Positions 32,542 through 41,943 of a DNA stretch of 64,000 nt are shown here, one piece after another (within the stretch, counting starts at the first letter, position 1; every line of letters starts with the position of its first letter). The stretch lies in contig NZ_SHKP01000004.1 of assembly GCF_004217215.1 (NCBI RefSeq), positions 1 to 64,000 on the forward strand, given 5' to 3'. Made by a program: the position numbers and the translations under genes. The notes under the pieces are model-generated. The model was not told the DNA's origin. It ran no database searches and was given only the letters and a program-made list of their open reading frames with translations. The DNA comes from Rivibacter subsaxonicus. Its GTDB lineage: Bacteria > Pseudomonadota > Gammaproteobacteria > Burkholderiales > Burkholderiaceae_C.

Positions 32542-34425
32542 ATGGAAAAACAAACCCTGCCCTTCCAGGCCGAGGTGCAGCAGTTGCTGCACCTGGTCAC
32601 CCACGCGCTCTACTCCAACAAGGAGATCTTCCTGCGCGAACTGATCTCCAACGCCTCGGACGCCTGCGACAAGCTGCGCTTCGAGGCGCTGGCCGACGCC
32701 ACGCTGATGGAGGGCGGCGCGCCGCTGGCGATCCGGCTCGCCGTGGACCGCGAGGCCAGGACGCTGACGGTCAGCGACAACGGCATCGGCATGAGCGCCG
32801 AGGAGGCGGTGAGCCATCTGGGCACGATCGCCAAGAGCGGCACGCGCGAATTCATGAGCGCGCTCAGCGGCGACCAGCAGAAGGACGCGCAGTTAATCGG
32901 CCAGTTCGGCGTCGGCTTCTACTCGGGCTTCATCGTGGCCGACCGCATCACCGTCGAGTCGCGTCGCGCCGGCCTTGGCGCGGCCGAGGGCGTGCGCTGG
33001 AGCAGCGACGGTAGTGGCGCTTTCGAGGTCGACTCGATCGAACGCGCCGCGCGCGGCACCGACGTGATCCTGCACCTGCGCGAGGACGCCGCCGAGTACC
33101 TGGATCGCTGGCGACTTGGCTCGCTGGTGACCAAGTATTCCGACCACATCGCGCTGCCGATCGAGATGCGCAAGGAGGTTTGGGACCAAGACGCCGGCGC
33201 GATGCGCCAGAGCGACGAGTGGGAAACGCTGAACGCGGCCTCGGCGCTGTGGACGCGCAGCAAGAACGAGATCAGCGAGGAGCAGTACCACGCCTTCTAC
33301 GAGGCCCTGACGCACGACTCGCAACCGCCGCTGGCCTACAGCCACAACCGGGTCGAGGGCCGCAGCGAGTACACCCAGCTGCTCTACCTGCCGGCCAGCG
33401 CGCCGCACGATCTGTGGAACCGCGATCGCGCGACCGGCGTCAAGCTCTACGTGCGGCGCGTCTTCATCATGGACGACGCGCAGGCGCTGCTGCCGGCCTA
33501 CCTGCGCTTCGTGCGCGGCGTGGTCGACTCCAACGACCTGCCGCTGAACGTCTCGCGCGAGCTGCTGCAGGAAAGCCGCGACGTGCGGTTGATCCGCGAG
33601 GGCTGCACCAAGCGCGTGCTGTCGATGCTCGAGGACCTGGCGCAGAACGCGCCCGAGAAGTACCTCGGCTTCTGGCGCGAGTTCGGCGCGGTGCTCAAGG
33701 AGGGCGTCGGCGAGGACTTCGGCAACCGCGAGCGGCTCGCGAAGCTGCTGCGCTTCGAGTCGACCACGCAGACCGAGCCGACCGCGCTGGCCGATGTGCT
33801 GGCGCGCATGAAGGAAGGGCAGGAGGCGATCTACGTGCTGACGGCCGAGTCGCTGGCGGCCGCGAGGTCGAGCCCGCAGCTCGAGCTGTTCCGCAAGAAG
33901 GGCATCGAGGTGCTGCTGCTCAGCGACCGCGTCGACGAGTGGCTGCTGAGTCACCTCACCGAGTTCGAAGGCAAGCCGATCAAGAGCGTGGCCAAGGGCG
34001 CGGTCGACCTCGGCGCCCTGCAGGACGAGGCCGAGAAGGCCGCGGCCGAGGCCGCCGGCAGCGAGTTGCAGCCGGTGCTCGAGCGCCTGCGCGGCGTGCT
34101 GAAGGATCGGGCCAAGGATGTGCGGGTGACGGCGCGCCTGGTCGAGTCGCCGGCCTGCCTCGTGGCCGAGGAGGGCGAGATCAGCGGCCATCTGGCGCGC
34201 CTGCTCAAGCAGGCCGGGCAGCTGCGGCCTGAAGATGCCGAGCGGGCGCGGCCGGTGCTCGAGATCAACCCGGAACACGCGCTGGTCAAGCGGCTTGCAT
34301 CCGAGGAGGCGCGTTTCGAGGACCTGGCCCAGCTTCTCTTCGACCAGGCCGTGCTCGCCGAAGGCGGGCAGCTCGAGGACCCGGCGGCCTTCGTGCGGCG
34401 ACTCAACCTGTTGCTGGTCGGCTGA
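32542..34425 (+). CDS. htpG: Molecular chaperone HtpG (Hsp90)
   Basis: HtpG is the bacterial Hsp90, an ATP-driven dimeric cytoplasmic chaperone acting late in folding with the DnaK system. The 627-residue protein has the GHKL ATPase motifs [31 protein letters not shown] and [12 protein letters not shown], the middle domain ([21 protein letters not shown]) and the C-terminal dimerisation domain. Length matches the family. The ATG at 32542 is in the conserved N-terminal context ([16 protein letters not shown]). A sigma-32 promoter precedes it, so heat induction is expected. It is convergent with srkA, with four bases between the stop codons. Confidence 0.98.
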   Translation: MEKQTLPFQAEVQQLLHLVTHALYSNKEIFLRELISNASDACDKLRFEALADATLMEGGAPLAIRLAVDREARTLTVSDNGIGMSAEEAVSHLGTIAKSGTREFMSALSGDQQKDAQLIGQFGVGFYSGFIVADRITVESRRAGLGAAEGVRWSSDGSGAFEVDSIERAARGTDVILHLREDAAEYLDRWRLGSLVTKYSDHIALPIEMRKEVWDQDAGAMRQSDEWETLNAASALWTRSKNEISEEQYHAFYEALTHDSQPPLAYSHNRVEGRSEYTQLLYLPASAPHDLWNRDRATGVKLYVRRVFIMDDAQALLPAYLRFVRGVVDSNDLPLNVSRELLQESRDVRLIREGCTKRVLSMLEDLAQNAPEKYLGFWREFGAVLKEGVGEDFGNRERLAKLLRFESTTQTEPTALADVLARMKEGQEAIYVLTAESLAAARSSPQLELFRKKGIEVLLLSDRVDEWLLSHLTEFEGKPIKSVAKGAVDLGALQDEAEKAAAEAAGSELQPVLERLRGVLKDRAKDVRVTARLVESPACLVAEEGEISGHLARLLKQAGQLRPEDAERARPVLEINPEHALVKRLASEEARFEDLAQLLFDQAVLAEGGQLEDPAAFVRRLNLLLVG

Positions 34426-34429
34426 GTCG

Positions 34430-35464
34430 CTACCCGTCGGCCAGGCGCTGCAGCTGTTCGTGCAACTGGGAGACCTGCTGCTCCCAGTAGGCGCCGCTGC
34501 CGAACCACGGGAACGCCACCGGGAACGCCGGGTCGCTCCAGCGCTGGGCGATCCAGGCGCTGTGGTGGAGCATGCGCAGCGCCCGCAACGGTTCGACCAG
34601 TTGCAACTCGCGTCGGTCGAAGTCGCAGAAGTCCTCGTAGCCTTCGAGCAGGCAAGCCAGCTGGATCCGCTCGGCGGCCGGGTCGCCGCTCAGCAGCATC
34701 CAGAAGTCGTGCACGGCGACGCCGGTGCCGCAGTCGTCCAGGTCCACGAAATGCGGGCCGGTGGCGCTCCACAGCAGGTTGCCTGGGTGGCAATCGCCGT
34801 GCACGCGCTGCCAGCGCAGGCCGTCGACGGCCTCGAAGCGCCGGGCCACGATCTTCAGCACCTCGGTTGCGGCACGCAGCCAGCGCTCGCGGTGCTCGGG
34901 GCCGAGCAGGTCGGCCTGCACGAGTGTCGACACCGCGCCATGGCCGAGGCTGTCGATGTCGAGGCGGCGGCGGTGGCGGAACGGTGCGCGGCGGCCGATC
35001 GCGTGGATGCGGCCAAGGAAGCGGCCGATCCAGGTCAGCGTCTCCGGGTCGTCGAGTTCCGGGGCGCGGCCGGCCCGGCGCGGGCTGACCGAGTAGCGCA
35101 TCGCGCCGACCCGGGCCAGGGTCGGCGGATGCCCGAGCAGGTCGAGCTCGATGCCGGCCACCGGTGTCGACTCCAGCACCAGCGGCGCCACCACCGGAAT
35201 CTCGGCCTCGGCGAGCTCGCGCGCGAAGCCGTGTTCCTCGAGGATCTGCTCGTCGGACCAGCGTCCGGGTCGATAGAACTTGGCGACCACGGCGTCGCCG
35301 CCTTCGAGCATCGCGAGCACGACCCGGTTCTCGTAGGAGTTGAGCTGCAGCAGGCGGCCATCGGTGCGCTGGCCGACGGCGTCGAGCAGGTCGAGGCTGC
35401 GGTGTGGCGTGAGCTCGGAGAAGGGCGCGCCGGCTGTCGCGGCCGCGGGTGCATCTGGGGTCAT
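34430..35464 (-). CDS. srkA: Stress-response serine/threonine kinase SrkA (YihE)
   Basis: SrkA is a cytoplasmic Ser/Thr kinase with an aminoglycoside-phosphotransferase fold that counteracts stress-induced death in E. coli. The 344-residue protein closely follows the E. coli sequence: LNSYENRVV, KFYRPGRWSDEQILEEH, the catalytic loop VHGDCHPGNLLW, the metal-binding FVDLDDCGTG and MLLSGD. ATG 35464 is taken as start; ATG 35479 five codons upstream is equally possible. It is convergent with htpG, and both genes relate to protein stress. Confidence 0.93.
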   Translation of the reverse strand: MTPDAPAAATAGAPFSELTPHRSLDLLDAVGQRTDGRLLQLNSYENRVVLAMLEGGDAVVAKFYRPGRWSDEQILEEHGFARELAEAEIPVVAPLVLESTPVAGIELDLLGHPPTLARVGAMRYSVSPRRAGRAPELDDPETLTWIGRFLGRIHAIGRRAPFRHRRRLDIDSLGHGAVSTLVQADLLGPEHRERWLRAATEVLKIVARRFEAVDGLRWQRVHGDCHPGNLLWSATGPHFVDLDDCGTGVAVHDFWMLLSGDPAAERIQLACLLEGYEDFCDFDRRELQLVEPLRALRMLHHSAWIAQRWSDPAFPVAFPWFGSGAYWEQQVSQLHEQLQRLADG

Positions 35465-35515
35465 CCCCGATGCTCGCATGCCGACCGCCGGCGAGGTGCT
35501 GGCAGGACTTTGGCG

Positions 35516-36244
35516 CTACTGCGAGCCCGGGCCGCGGCGGCCGATCTGCTGCTTGAGCTCCTGCATGCCGTCGATGAACTCCTCCAGCCGCAGCGCCTGG
35601 CGCTTGAGCTGGTAGTTCATCTCGGCCGCGTGGGCCTCGACCATCGCCTCCATCTGGCTGCCTATGGTGTCGGGTTCGAGCTTCAACCAGGCCTGCGACT
35701 CACCGCCGTCGCGCTCGACCTTGGCGCCGGCGTTGCGGGCGATCCGCAGCATCGCGTGGTTCTCGCTGAGCGCGTGGATGTAGAGGCTGTCGATGCCACG
35801 ATTGCGCGCATGCATCACCGCATGGTCGAACAGGCGGGCACCGTAGCCGCGGCCGCGGGCCGACTCCAGCACCGAGACGCCGAACTCGACCATCGTCGGC
35901 CGGCCGGGCAGTTGCTGCGCCACCGGCTCGTAGGCCAGGTGCGCCATCGCGATCAGCTGCAGGCGACGGTTGAAGATGCCGAAGACCTCGTCGCGGTCGA
36001 AGCGGATGCCCTGGACGTACTGCCGGATCTGCTCGTCGCTGGCCGGGAAGCCGAAGCGCAGGTAGCGGTCGCCGGGCTCCAGCGCCACTAGGTGCGCCTC
36101 GATGCGGTCGCGGTGCCGCGCCGCCAGCGAGCGGATCGGCACCCAGCTGAACCGCGGCGGGCGTGGTTGCGCCGGGTCGCCGGGGCGAGCGTGTCGATCG
36201 GCCTGTTGGCCGAAGCGGTTGAGGAAGTCGCCGGGGTAGCCCAT
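35516..36244 (-). CDS. GNAT-family acetyltransferase with C-terminal helical extension
   Basis: The 242-residue protein has a GNAT core: FGVSVLESARGRGYGARLF is the acetyl-CoA-binding motif A, followed by IYIHALSENHAMLRIARNAG. After about residue 190 comes a charged helical extension (MEAMVEAHAAEMNYQLKRQALRLEEF) likely to form a coiled coil. The substrate is unknown. ATG 36244 is chosen because longer readings run into the upstream ribosomal promoter region. It is divergent from the rplM-rpsI operon. Confidence 0.82.
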   Translation of the reverse strand: MGYPGDFLNRFGQQADRHARPGDPAQPRPPRFSWVPIRSLAARHRDRIEAHLVALEPGDRYLRFGFPASDEQIRQYVQGIRFDRDEVFGIFNRRLQLIAMAHLAYEPVAQQLPGRPTMVEFGVSVLESARGRGYGARLFDHAVMHARNRGIDSLYIHALSENHAMLRIARNAGAKVERDGGESQAWLKLEPDTIGSQMEAMVEAHAAEMNYQLKRQALRLEEFIDGMQELKQQIGRRGPGSQ

Positions 36245-36533
36245 GGGTGAATGATAGGGGCAAACCCTAATAACCATTGGAGACTCGGGCCTAGTGCGCC
36301 GGGTTGCCGTTGGGGCGCCGCCCCTAGCGGCCTGCGCCAGCACTGGTACTTGCTGTATGATCGAGGGCTTTCCCGCCAATTGGCTCCGGGAAAGTCTGCG
36401 CTTTCGGCCCCGACCGCCGGTGCAAGTCCGCCTAAGAGGCCTCGATTCGCGCCGCTACCGCAAGGTGGTGAGCGCGACCCGACAAGAGGTACCGACCGCG
36501 GAAGTTCGAGCCAGGATCCACTCAAGGAACGTC

Positions 36534-36962
36534 ATGAAAACCTTCAGCGCCAAAGCGGCCGAAGTGACGCACGAGTGGTTTGTGATCGATGCCACCGACA
36601 AGGTGCTCGGACGAGTGGCCAGCGAAGTCGCTCTCCGTCTGCGTGGCAAGCACAAGCCAATCTATACGCCTCACGTCGATACCGGTGACTTCATCGTCAT
36701 CGTCAACGCAGACAAGCTGCGTGTCACCGGCAACAAGGCCAACGACAAGATCTACTACCGTCACTCGGGATTCCCGGGCGGCATCTACGCGACCAAGTTC
36801 AAGGACATGCAAGCCAAGCATCCGGGCCGTGCGCTCGAGAAGGCTGTCAAGGGCATGCTGCCGAAGGGTCCGCTGGGTTACGCCATGGTCAAGAAGCTGA
36901 AGGTCTATGCCGGTGCCGAGCACCCGCATACCGCTCAGCAGCCCAAAGTGCTCGAGATCTAA
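36534..36962 (+). CDS. rplM: 50S ribosomal protein L13
   Basis: L13 is an early-assembling protein of the large ribosomal subunit. The 142-residue product matches the family along its whole length, with [34 protein letters not shown] and GMLPKGPLG. The ATG at 36534 follows CAAGGAA. It is followed by rpsI after nine bases, the usual operon. The 289-base upstream region holds a TATGAT -10 element at 36356-36361 and implies a leader of about 170 bases, where feedback control is possible but no known motif is recognised. Confidence 0.98.
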   Translation: MKTFSAKAAEVTHEWFVIDATDKVLGRVASEVALRLRGKHKPIYTPHVDTGDFIVIVNADKLRVTGNKANDKIYYRHSGFPGGIYATKFKDMQAKHPGRALEKAVKGMLPKGPLGYAMVKKLKVYAGAEHPHTAQQPKVLEI

Positions 36963-36971
36963 GGAGCCGCG

Positions 36972-37364
36972 ATGATCGGTAATTGGAACTACGGCACTGG
37001 CCGCCGCAAATCGTCGGTGGCCCGTGTCTTCATCAAGCGCGGCACCGGCCAGATCGTGGTCAACGGCAAGCCCGTCGACCAGTATTTCGGCCGCCAGACC
37101 TCGATCATGATTGTCAAGCAGCCGTTGTTCCTCACGAACAACGTCGAAGCCTTCGACATCAAGGTCAACGTCCACGGTGGTGGCGAATCGGGTCAGGCCG
37201 GCGCGGTGCGCCATGGCGTGACGCGCGCGCTGATCGACTATGACGAGACGCTGCGCCCCGAACTGCGCCGCGCCGGCTTCGTGACGCGTGACGCGCGCGA
37301 AGTGGAGCGCAAGAAGGTCGGCCTGCACGGCGCCCGTCGTCGCAAGCAGTTCAGCAAGCGCTGA
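36972..37364 (+). CDS. rpsI: 30S ribosomal protein S9
   Basis: S9 sits at the decoding region of the small subunit, and its C-terminal tail contacts the P-site tRNA. The 130-residue product has [13 protein letters not shown] near the N-terminus, [16 protein letters not shown] and the basic tail ending KQFSKR. A GGAG ribosome binding site sits in the short gap after rplM. A strong terminator follows 69 bases downstream. Confidence 0.98.
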   Translation: MIGNWNYGTGRRKSSVARVFIKRGTGQIVVNGKPVDQYFGRQTSIMIVKQPLFLTNNVEAFDIKVNVHGGGESGQAGAVRHGVTRALIDYDETLRPELRRAGFVTRDAREVERKKVGLHGARRRKQFSKR

Positions 37365-37432
37365 TACGAGCAGGAGGATCGGAGCGGCTTATTGCCGTTC
37401 TGCATCGATCCTCACCGCTTGTTGCCAAGATC

Positions 37433-37455
37433 AGGCCACCTCCGGGTGGCCTTTT
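37433..37455 (+). terminator. Rho-independent terminator of rplM-rpsI
   Basis: An 8-bp stem AGGCCACC / GGTGGCCT with a TCCG loop is followed by TTTTCGTTT, a classical intrinsic terminator just after the ribosomal protein operon. Confidence 0.9.
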
Positions 37456-37502
37456 CGTTTCCCAACGACAAGAATTCAGGGATTGTCTTCTCGTCCCGTC
37501 CC

Positions 37503-38213
37503 ATGCGTCTGAAGTTGCTTCGTCGTCGTCTGTCGGTCAGCGCCCCGCGCATGACCGTGCGCAGCCACCTGTCGTGGCCGCTGCGCTGGGCGGCACTGGC
37601 GCTGATGCTCGGCTTCTCGGCGGCGCTCGCGCTGTGGGCCTTCGAGTTCGGACGCGAGATCGCCGGCCTCGACGGCAACCTGAAGCAGCAGCTGGCCGCG
37701 ACCCAGGAGGAACTCGCCCAGACGCGGCTCGAGCGCGACCGCGCGCAGGGCATCGCCAACACCGCCGACAGCCTGCTCAAGGCCGAGCGCGCCACCCAGG
37801 ACAGCCTGGCGGCCCAGGTGCGCTTGCTGCAGAGCGATAACCTGACGTTGAAGGCCGATCTGGGCTTCTTCGAGCGCCTGCTGCCACTCGGCGGTAAGGA
37901 GGCCCTGGCGGTGCGCGGCATGCAGGCCGAGGTGCCGGTGGCCGGACGTCTGCGCTACCAGTTGCTGGTCATGCAGGGCAGCCGGGCGCCGGCCGACTTC
38001 CAGGGCCGCTATGAACTGGCGCTGAGCGGGCAGCTGGACGGCAAGGGCTGGACGCAGGCGGTGGCCGGCGGCGCGCGCCCCATCCGTTTCCGGCAGTACC
38101 AGCGGGTGGAAGGCGAGGTCGACTTCCCGCCGCAGGCGGTCGTGCAGAGCGTGGAAGTCCGCTTCGTCGACGCCGACGGCGGCGTGCGGGCACAGCAGAG
38201 CCTGAAGCTTTGA
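37503..38213 (+). CDS. DUF6776-like single-pass membrane protein with coiled coil
   Basis: The 236-residue protein has a basic N-terminus (MRLKLLRRRLSVSAPRM), one membrane helix (about 30-55), a coiled coil (about 60-115) and a periplasmic beta-rich domain. I associate this layout, and its position before bactofilin and erpA, with the DUF6776 family of betaproteobacteria. No function is known; a link to the cell envelope or bactofilin scaffold is inferred from the neighbour. The ATG at 37503 lies about 50 bases past the ribosomal terminator. Confidence 0.75.
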   Translation: MRLKLLRRRLSVSAPRMTVRSHLSWPLRWAALALMLGFSAALALWAFEFGREIAGLDGNLKQQLAATQEELAQTRLERDRAQGIANTADSLLKAERATQDSLAAQVRLLQSDNLTLKADLGFFERLLPLGGKEALAVRGMQAEVPVAGRLRYQLLVMQGSRAPADFQGRYELALSGQLDGKGWTQAVAGGARPIRFRQYQRVEGEVDFPPQAVVQSVEVRFVDADGGVRAQQSLKL

Positions 38214-38247
38214 CGGCGCGAGTATCAACAACAAGGAAGGGACGTCG

Positions 38248-38655
38248 ATGTTCGGAATCAATCGCAATAAACAACCGCCGATACGCACGCTGATCGGCGA
38301 GGGCACCGTGATCGAGGGCGAGGTGCGCTTCAGCGACGGCCTGCGCATCGACGGCGAGGTGCTGGGCGACGTGATCGCCACCGGTGCCGGCCGCAGCCTG
38401 CTCGTGATCGGCGAGAAGGCCTCGATCACCGGGCGCGTGCACGCCGCGCACGTGATCGTCAACGGCACCGTGCGCGGGCCGCTCGAGTGCGAGCAGTTGC
38501 TCGAACTCCAGCCCAAGGCCAGGATCGAAGGCGATGTGCGCTACCTGACGCTGGAGATGCACCAGGGCGCGCAGGTCCACGGCGAGTTGCGACCGCTCGA
38601 TGCGCCTGTAGAGCAGGAAATGCCCGCACTCAAACTGGCCTCAAACAACGGTTGA
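38248..38655 (+). CDS. Bactofilin (polymer-forming cytoskeletal protein)
   Basis: Bactofilins polymerise without nucleotides into filaments that position envelope enzymes. The 135-residue protein shows the core beta-helix repeat pattern (GEGTVIEGEVRFSDGLRIDG, GEVLGDV, SITGRVHAAHVIVNG, ARIEGDVRYLTLEM) with short disordered ends. GGAAGG precedes ATG 38248. It follows the membrane coiled-coil gene by 34 bases and probably shares its transcript. M23 endopeptidases are common bactofilin partners, and one is encoded at 40298-41701. Confidence 0.92.
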   Translation: MFGINRNKQPPIRTLIGEGTVIEGEVRFSDGLRIDGEVLGDVIATGAGRSLLVIGEKASITGRVHAAHVIVNGTVRGPLECEQLLELQPKARIEGDVRYLTLEMHQGAQVHGELRPLDAPVEQEMPALKLASNNG

Positions 38656-38732
38656 GCGCACGCGGCGGCGGCAACTGCGACAATCAGGGCATGGATCGCG
38701 GCTTCCGGCCGCGCCGCTGAAGGAGAAAGACG

Positions 38733-39113
38733 ATGAGTGCCGTCGCTGAGAACAAGGTTGCCGTTGGCGGCAACGACATCCCGCCCCCGCCGATCCTGTT
38801 CACCGACAGCGCCGCCGACAAGGTCAGGCAGCTGGTCGACGAGGAAGGCAACCCGGAGCTGAAGCTGCGCGTGTTCGTGCAGGGCGGCGGCTGTTCCGGC
38901 TTCCAGTACGGTTTCACCTTCGACGAGATCGTCAACGAGGACGACACGCAGATGGCCAAGAACGGCGTCACGCTGCTGATCGATGCGATGAGCCTGCAGT
39001 ACCTGAGCGGCGCCGAGATCGACTACAAGGAAGACCTCGAAGGCGCGCAGTTCGTCATCAAGAACCCGAACGCGACGACGACTTGCGGTTGCGGGTCCTC
39101 GTTCTCGGCCTGA
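38733..39113 (+). CDS. erpA: Iron-sulfur cluster insertion protein ErpA
   Basis: ErpA is an A-type carrier that transfers 4Fe-4S clusters to apo-targets such as the isoprenoid enzyme IspG. The 126-residue protein has the three conserved cysteines: one in [12 protein letters not shown] and two in [11 protein letters not shown]. There is also the family core [10 protein letters not shown] ribosome binding site (AAGGAG) precedes the ATG, and a GACAAT -10-like element lies about 50 bases upstream. A terminator follows immediately. Confidence 0.97.
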   Translation: MSAVAENKVAVGGNDIPPPPILFTDSAADKVRQLVDEEGNPELKLRVFVQGGGCSGFQYGFTFDEIVNEDDTQMAKNGVTLLIDAMSLQYLSGAEIDYKEDLEGAQFVIKNPNATTTCGCGSSFSA

Positions 39114-39134
39114 TCGTCCGGATCACCCGCTGAC

Positions 39135-39157
39135 AAGCCGCCCGAGGGCGGCTTTTT
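39135..39157 (+). terminator. Rho-independent terminator of erpA
   Basis: AAGCCGCC / GGCGGCTT with a CGAG loop is followed by a T-run. The last T at 39157 is also the first base of the complement of the anmK stop codon, so the terminator abuts the convergent gene. Confidence 0.9.
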
Positions 39158-40278
39158 CACGCCGGGTAGAGCGCGCCGAGCACCCGCGCGCCACGCGCGC
39201 CGGTCACCGCCGGCTCGTTGCCAGCTACCCGTGAGAGATGCGCGCGCGCCAGCCAGGCGAAGGCCACGGCCTCCACCTGCAGCGGCGGCAGGCCACGCCC
39301 GGCGGTAGACAGCACCGTCACGGCGGGCAGCGCCGCCCCCAGCCGACGCATCAGCTCGCCGTTCAGCGCACCGCCGCCGCAGACCAGCAATTCCGCGGCC
39401 GAGGGCATCGACGCCGCCAGCGCCTGGGCGACGCTGCGCACAGTGAGCTCGCACAGGGTGCTCTGCACGTCCGCCGCGGCCACGCCCGGGTGGCGTGCCA
39501 GCAGGCGCTCGAGCCAGTCGGCGTGGAACAGGTCGCGGCCGGTGCTCTTGGGCGCCGGCGCGGCAAAGTAGGGTTCGCACAAGGCGTCGGCCAGCAGCGT
39601 CGGCAGCACCTTGCCCTGCGCGGCCCACGCGCCGTCCGCGTCATAGGGCAGGCCGCGCGTGCGCTCGATCCACAGATCCATCAGCACGTTGGCCGGGCCG
39701 GTGTCGAAGCCGCTCAGGCGGCCGTCGGCGTGCAGCAGGCTCAGGTTGGCGATGCCGCCGAGGTTGAGCACGGCAATGTCGCGACCCGGTCGCGCGAACA
39801 GCGCCCGATGCACCACCGGCACCAGCGGCGCCGCCTGGCCTCCGGCGGCCAGGTCGCGGCTGCGAAAGTCGGCCACCACGTCGATGCCGCAACGCTCGGC
39901 CAGCAGCGCGGGCGCGTTGAGCTGCAGGGTGTAGCCGGTGCCGTCGAAGGCGCCTGGTCGGTGCCTAACGGTCTGGCCGTGGGCGCCGACCGCCTGCACC
40001 TCGGCGCCAGCCACGCCGCTGTCTGCCAGCAACGCGTCGACGGTCCGCGCATAGGCCTCGGTCAGCGCGTTGGCCGCCAGCGCGGCGCGATGCAGTTCGT
40101 TCTCGCCGGGGCTGTTGAGCGCCAGTAGTTCGGCGCGCAATGCCGGATCGAAGGCGTGCTGGACATGGGCCAGGACCTCGGGTCGGTCGTCGGCCGACCA
40201 GCGCACCAGCACACCGTCGACGCCATCGGTCGAGGTGCCGGACATCAGTCCGATGGTCGTCGAGCCGACGCCGCCCAC
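39157..40278 (-). CDS. anmK: Anhydro-N-acetylmuramic acid kinase
   Basis: AnmK opens and phosphorylates 1,6-anhydro-MurNAc released during peptidoglycan turnover, giving MurNAc-6-phosphate for recycling. The 373-residue protein has the nucleotide-binding IGLMSGTSTDGVDGVLV, VGAHGQTVRHRPG, VLNLGGIANLS, FDTGPANVLMD and the ATP-site LLVCGGGALN. It starts at GTG 40278; the next ATG falls inside the first motif and is too late. It follows the M23 peptidase gene by 19 bases, so turnover and recycling functions are co-transcribed. Confidence 0.96.
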   Translation of the reverse strand: MGGVGSTTIGLMSGTSTDGVDGVLVRWSADDRPEVLAHVQHAFDPALRAELLALNSPGENELHRAALAANALTEAYARTVDALLADSGVAGAEVQAVGAHGQTVRHRPGAFDGTGYTLQLNAPALLAERCGIDVVADFRSRDLAAGGQAAPLVPVVHRALFARPGRDIAVLNLGGIANLSLLHADGRLSGFDTGPANVLMDLWIERTRGLPYDADGAWAAQGKVLPTLLADALCEPYFAAPAPKSTGRDLFHADWLERLLARHPGVAAADVQSTLCELTVRSVAQALAASMPSAAELLVCGGGALNGELMRRLGAALPAVTVLSTAGRGLPPLQVEAVAFAWLARAHLSRVAGNEPAVTGARGARVLGALYPA

Positions 40279-40297
40279 CGTGCGACGCCGCCCGCGC

Positions 40298-41701
40298 TTA
40301 CTCGAAGCGGGCGCCGATCGCCGCCGGCGCGGCGGCCAACTGGGCGCTGGCGGTCTGCGCCGTCTCGGTAAAGCGGGCGCGCGCGGCGGTCGAGACGGTG
40401 ACCGATTCCGAGCTGCGCGCCATCGTCACCGGATCGACATGGCGATCGTTGACGAGGAACTCGAAGTGAAGATGCGGCCCGGTGGCCCAGCCGGTGGCGC
40501 CGACCGCACCAAGCGACTGGCCTTGATCGACGCGGGCGCCACGGCGGGCGTCGATGCGCGAAAGGTGGGCGTAGCGCGTTTCGCGGCCGCCCGCATGCTG
40601 CACGATCACCACGTTGCCATAGCCGTTCTGCCAGCCGGAGAAGGTGACGATGCCATCGCCGACCGCGCGCACCGGGGTGCCCGTGGGTGCAGGGTAGTCG
40701 ACGCCCAGGTGCCGGCGCCAGCTCTGCAGCACCGGGTGGAAGCGCATCGCAAAGCCCGAGCTGACCCGCGAGAAGGCCATCGGGGATGCCAGGAACGCGC
40801 GGCTCTTGCTGCTCCCGTCGAGGCTGAAGTAGCCGCCCTTGCTGCCCGGCTCCTGGAACCAGACCGCGTCGTAGCGCTTGCCGTTGTTGACGAACTGCGC
40901 CGCCAGCAGCCGGCCCGAGGAGGACGAGCCCCAGGTGATCGGCTCGCCGTCGGCGGTGAGCGCCTCGTAGAGCACCGAGAAGGTGTCGCCACGCTTGAGT
41001 TCGCGGCGGAAATCGATGTCGGTGCTGAACAACTCGGCCAACTGGGAGGTGATGCCGTCGGGCAGGCGCGACTCGTCGGCGGCGGCGAACAGCGTGCTCA
41101 GGATGGTGCCGGAACCAAGCCGCACCTCGGCCGCCAGCGGTACCTGCTCGCTGAGCGCGGTGAACTGCCCGTCGGCCGCGCGGCGCACGCTGATGCGGGT
41201 GAAGTGGCTGCCCTGCTGCGCGGCGCTCGCGGCCGGGGCGCGCACGGTGAGTTCCTGTAGGCGGCCGTTGGCGGTCAGCGCCTTGCTCATCTTGCCGGGG
41301 CGACCCTCGAGGATCGTCCTCGCCGTCGGGTCGCTGCGCAGGAAGGCGGCGGCCTCGGTGTCGTCGATGCCGAGTCGGCGCAGAAGCGCATCGGCGGTGT
41401 CGCTGCTGCGGGTCAGGTCGCTGCGATAGAGCTCAGGAGAGAACTCCTCGAGTGCCTTGAGCTGTGCGTCGAGCGCGGCCGGGGCGATCGATTCCGAGAT
41501 GAGGCGGCGCGGCAGGTCGGCCGCATCGGGCGCCAGCGGCGCGATCGCGAAGGCGGTGACGCCAGCGCTGGTCAGCGCGGCCACCACCACGGCGGTCAGC
41601 CGGCGCGGGTGGCGCTGGAGCACCGACTCGGTTCGGCGCCAGGCGCGAGCGACCAGTTGGTCTAGAGAAGACAAGGGCACGAACGATCCTGAACTAGGCA
41701 T
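40298..41701 (-). CDS. M23-family murein endopeptidase (MepM/OapA-like)
   Basis: The 467-residue protein is a membrane-anchored zinc endopeptidase predicted to cut peptide cross-links in peptidoglycan. It has an N-terminal membrane helix (about 35-55), a long periplasmic region with an OapA-like/regulatory domain, and a C-terminal M23 domain with the zinc motifs HLGVDYPAPTGTPV and GPHLHFEF. ATG 41701 is chosen because it gives a normal cytoplasmic N-terminus; a longer reading to 41782 overlaps the tyrS promoter region. It lies upstream of anmK and divergent from tyrS, a gene order common in betaproteobacteria. Confidence 0.92.
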   Translation of the reverse strand: MPSSGSFVPLSSLDQLVARAWRRTESVLQRHPRRLTAVVVAALTSAGVTAFAIAPLAPDAADLPRRLISESIAPAALDAQLKALEEFSPELYRSDLTRSSDTADALLRRLGIDDTEAAAFLRSDPTARTILEGRPGKMSKALTANGRLQELTVRAPAASAAQQGSHFTRISVRRAADGQFTALSEQVPLAAEVRLGSGTILSTLFAAADESRLPDGITSQLAELFSTDIDFRRELKRGDTFSVLYEALTADGEPITWGSSSSGRLLAAQFVNNGKRYDAVWFQEPGSKGGYFSLDGSSKSRAFLASPMAFSRVSSGFAMRFHPVLQSWRRHLGVDYPAPTGTPVRAVGDGIVTFSGWQNGYGNVVIVQHAGGRETRYAHLSRIDARRGARVDQGQSLGAVGATGWATGPHLHFEFLVNDRHVDPVTMARSSESVTVSTAARARFTETAQTASAQLAAAPAAIGARFE

Positions 41702-41943
41702 CCCGGCGCTCGATGTCAGAGCTTGCACGGGGTTGGAGGGAGAACAGCGTGGCGGCCGCGGCCACCATGCACGCCGAACCAACGCTGGGCCCGGACAGGG
41801 AGTCTCAAGCCTCGGGAACCAAGCTGGGGCGCATCAAAGGCCGCCCCTACAATCCCGAGAGAGGTCGCGATTTTAGCCGCGCCGGCCGGCCGGCCTTCGG
41901 CGATAACCCTCAAGAACACTCCATCCCAAGCCCCGGGCGCCCA

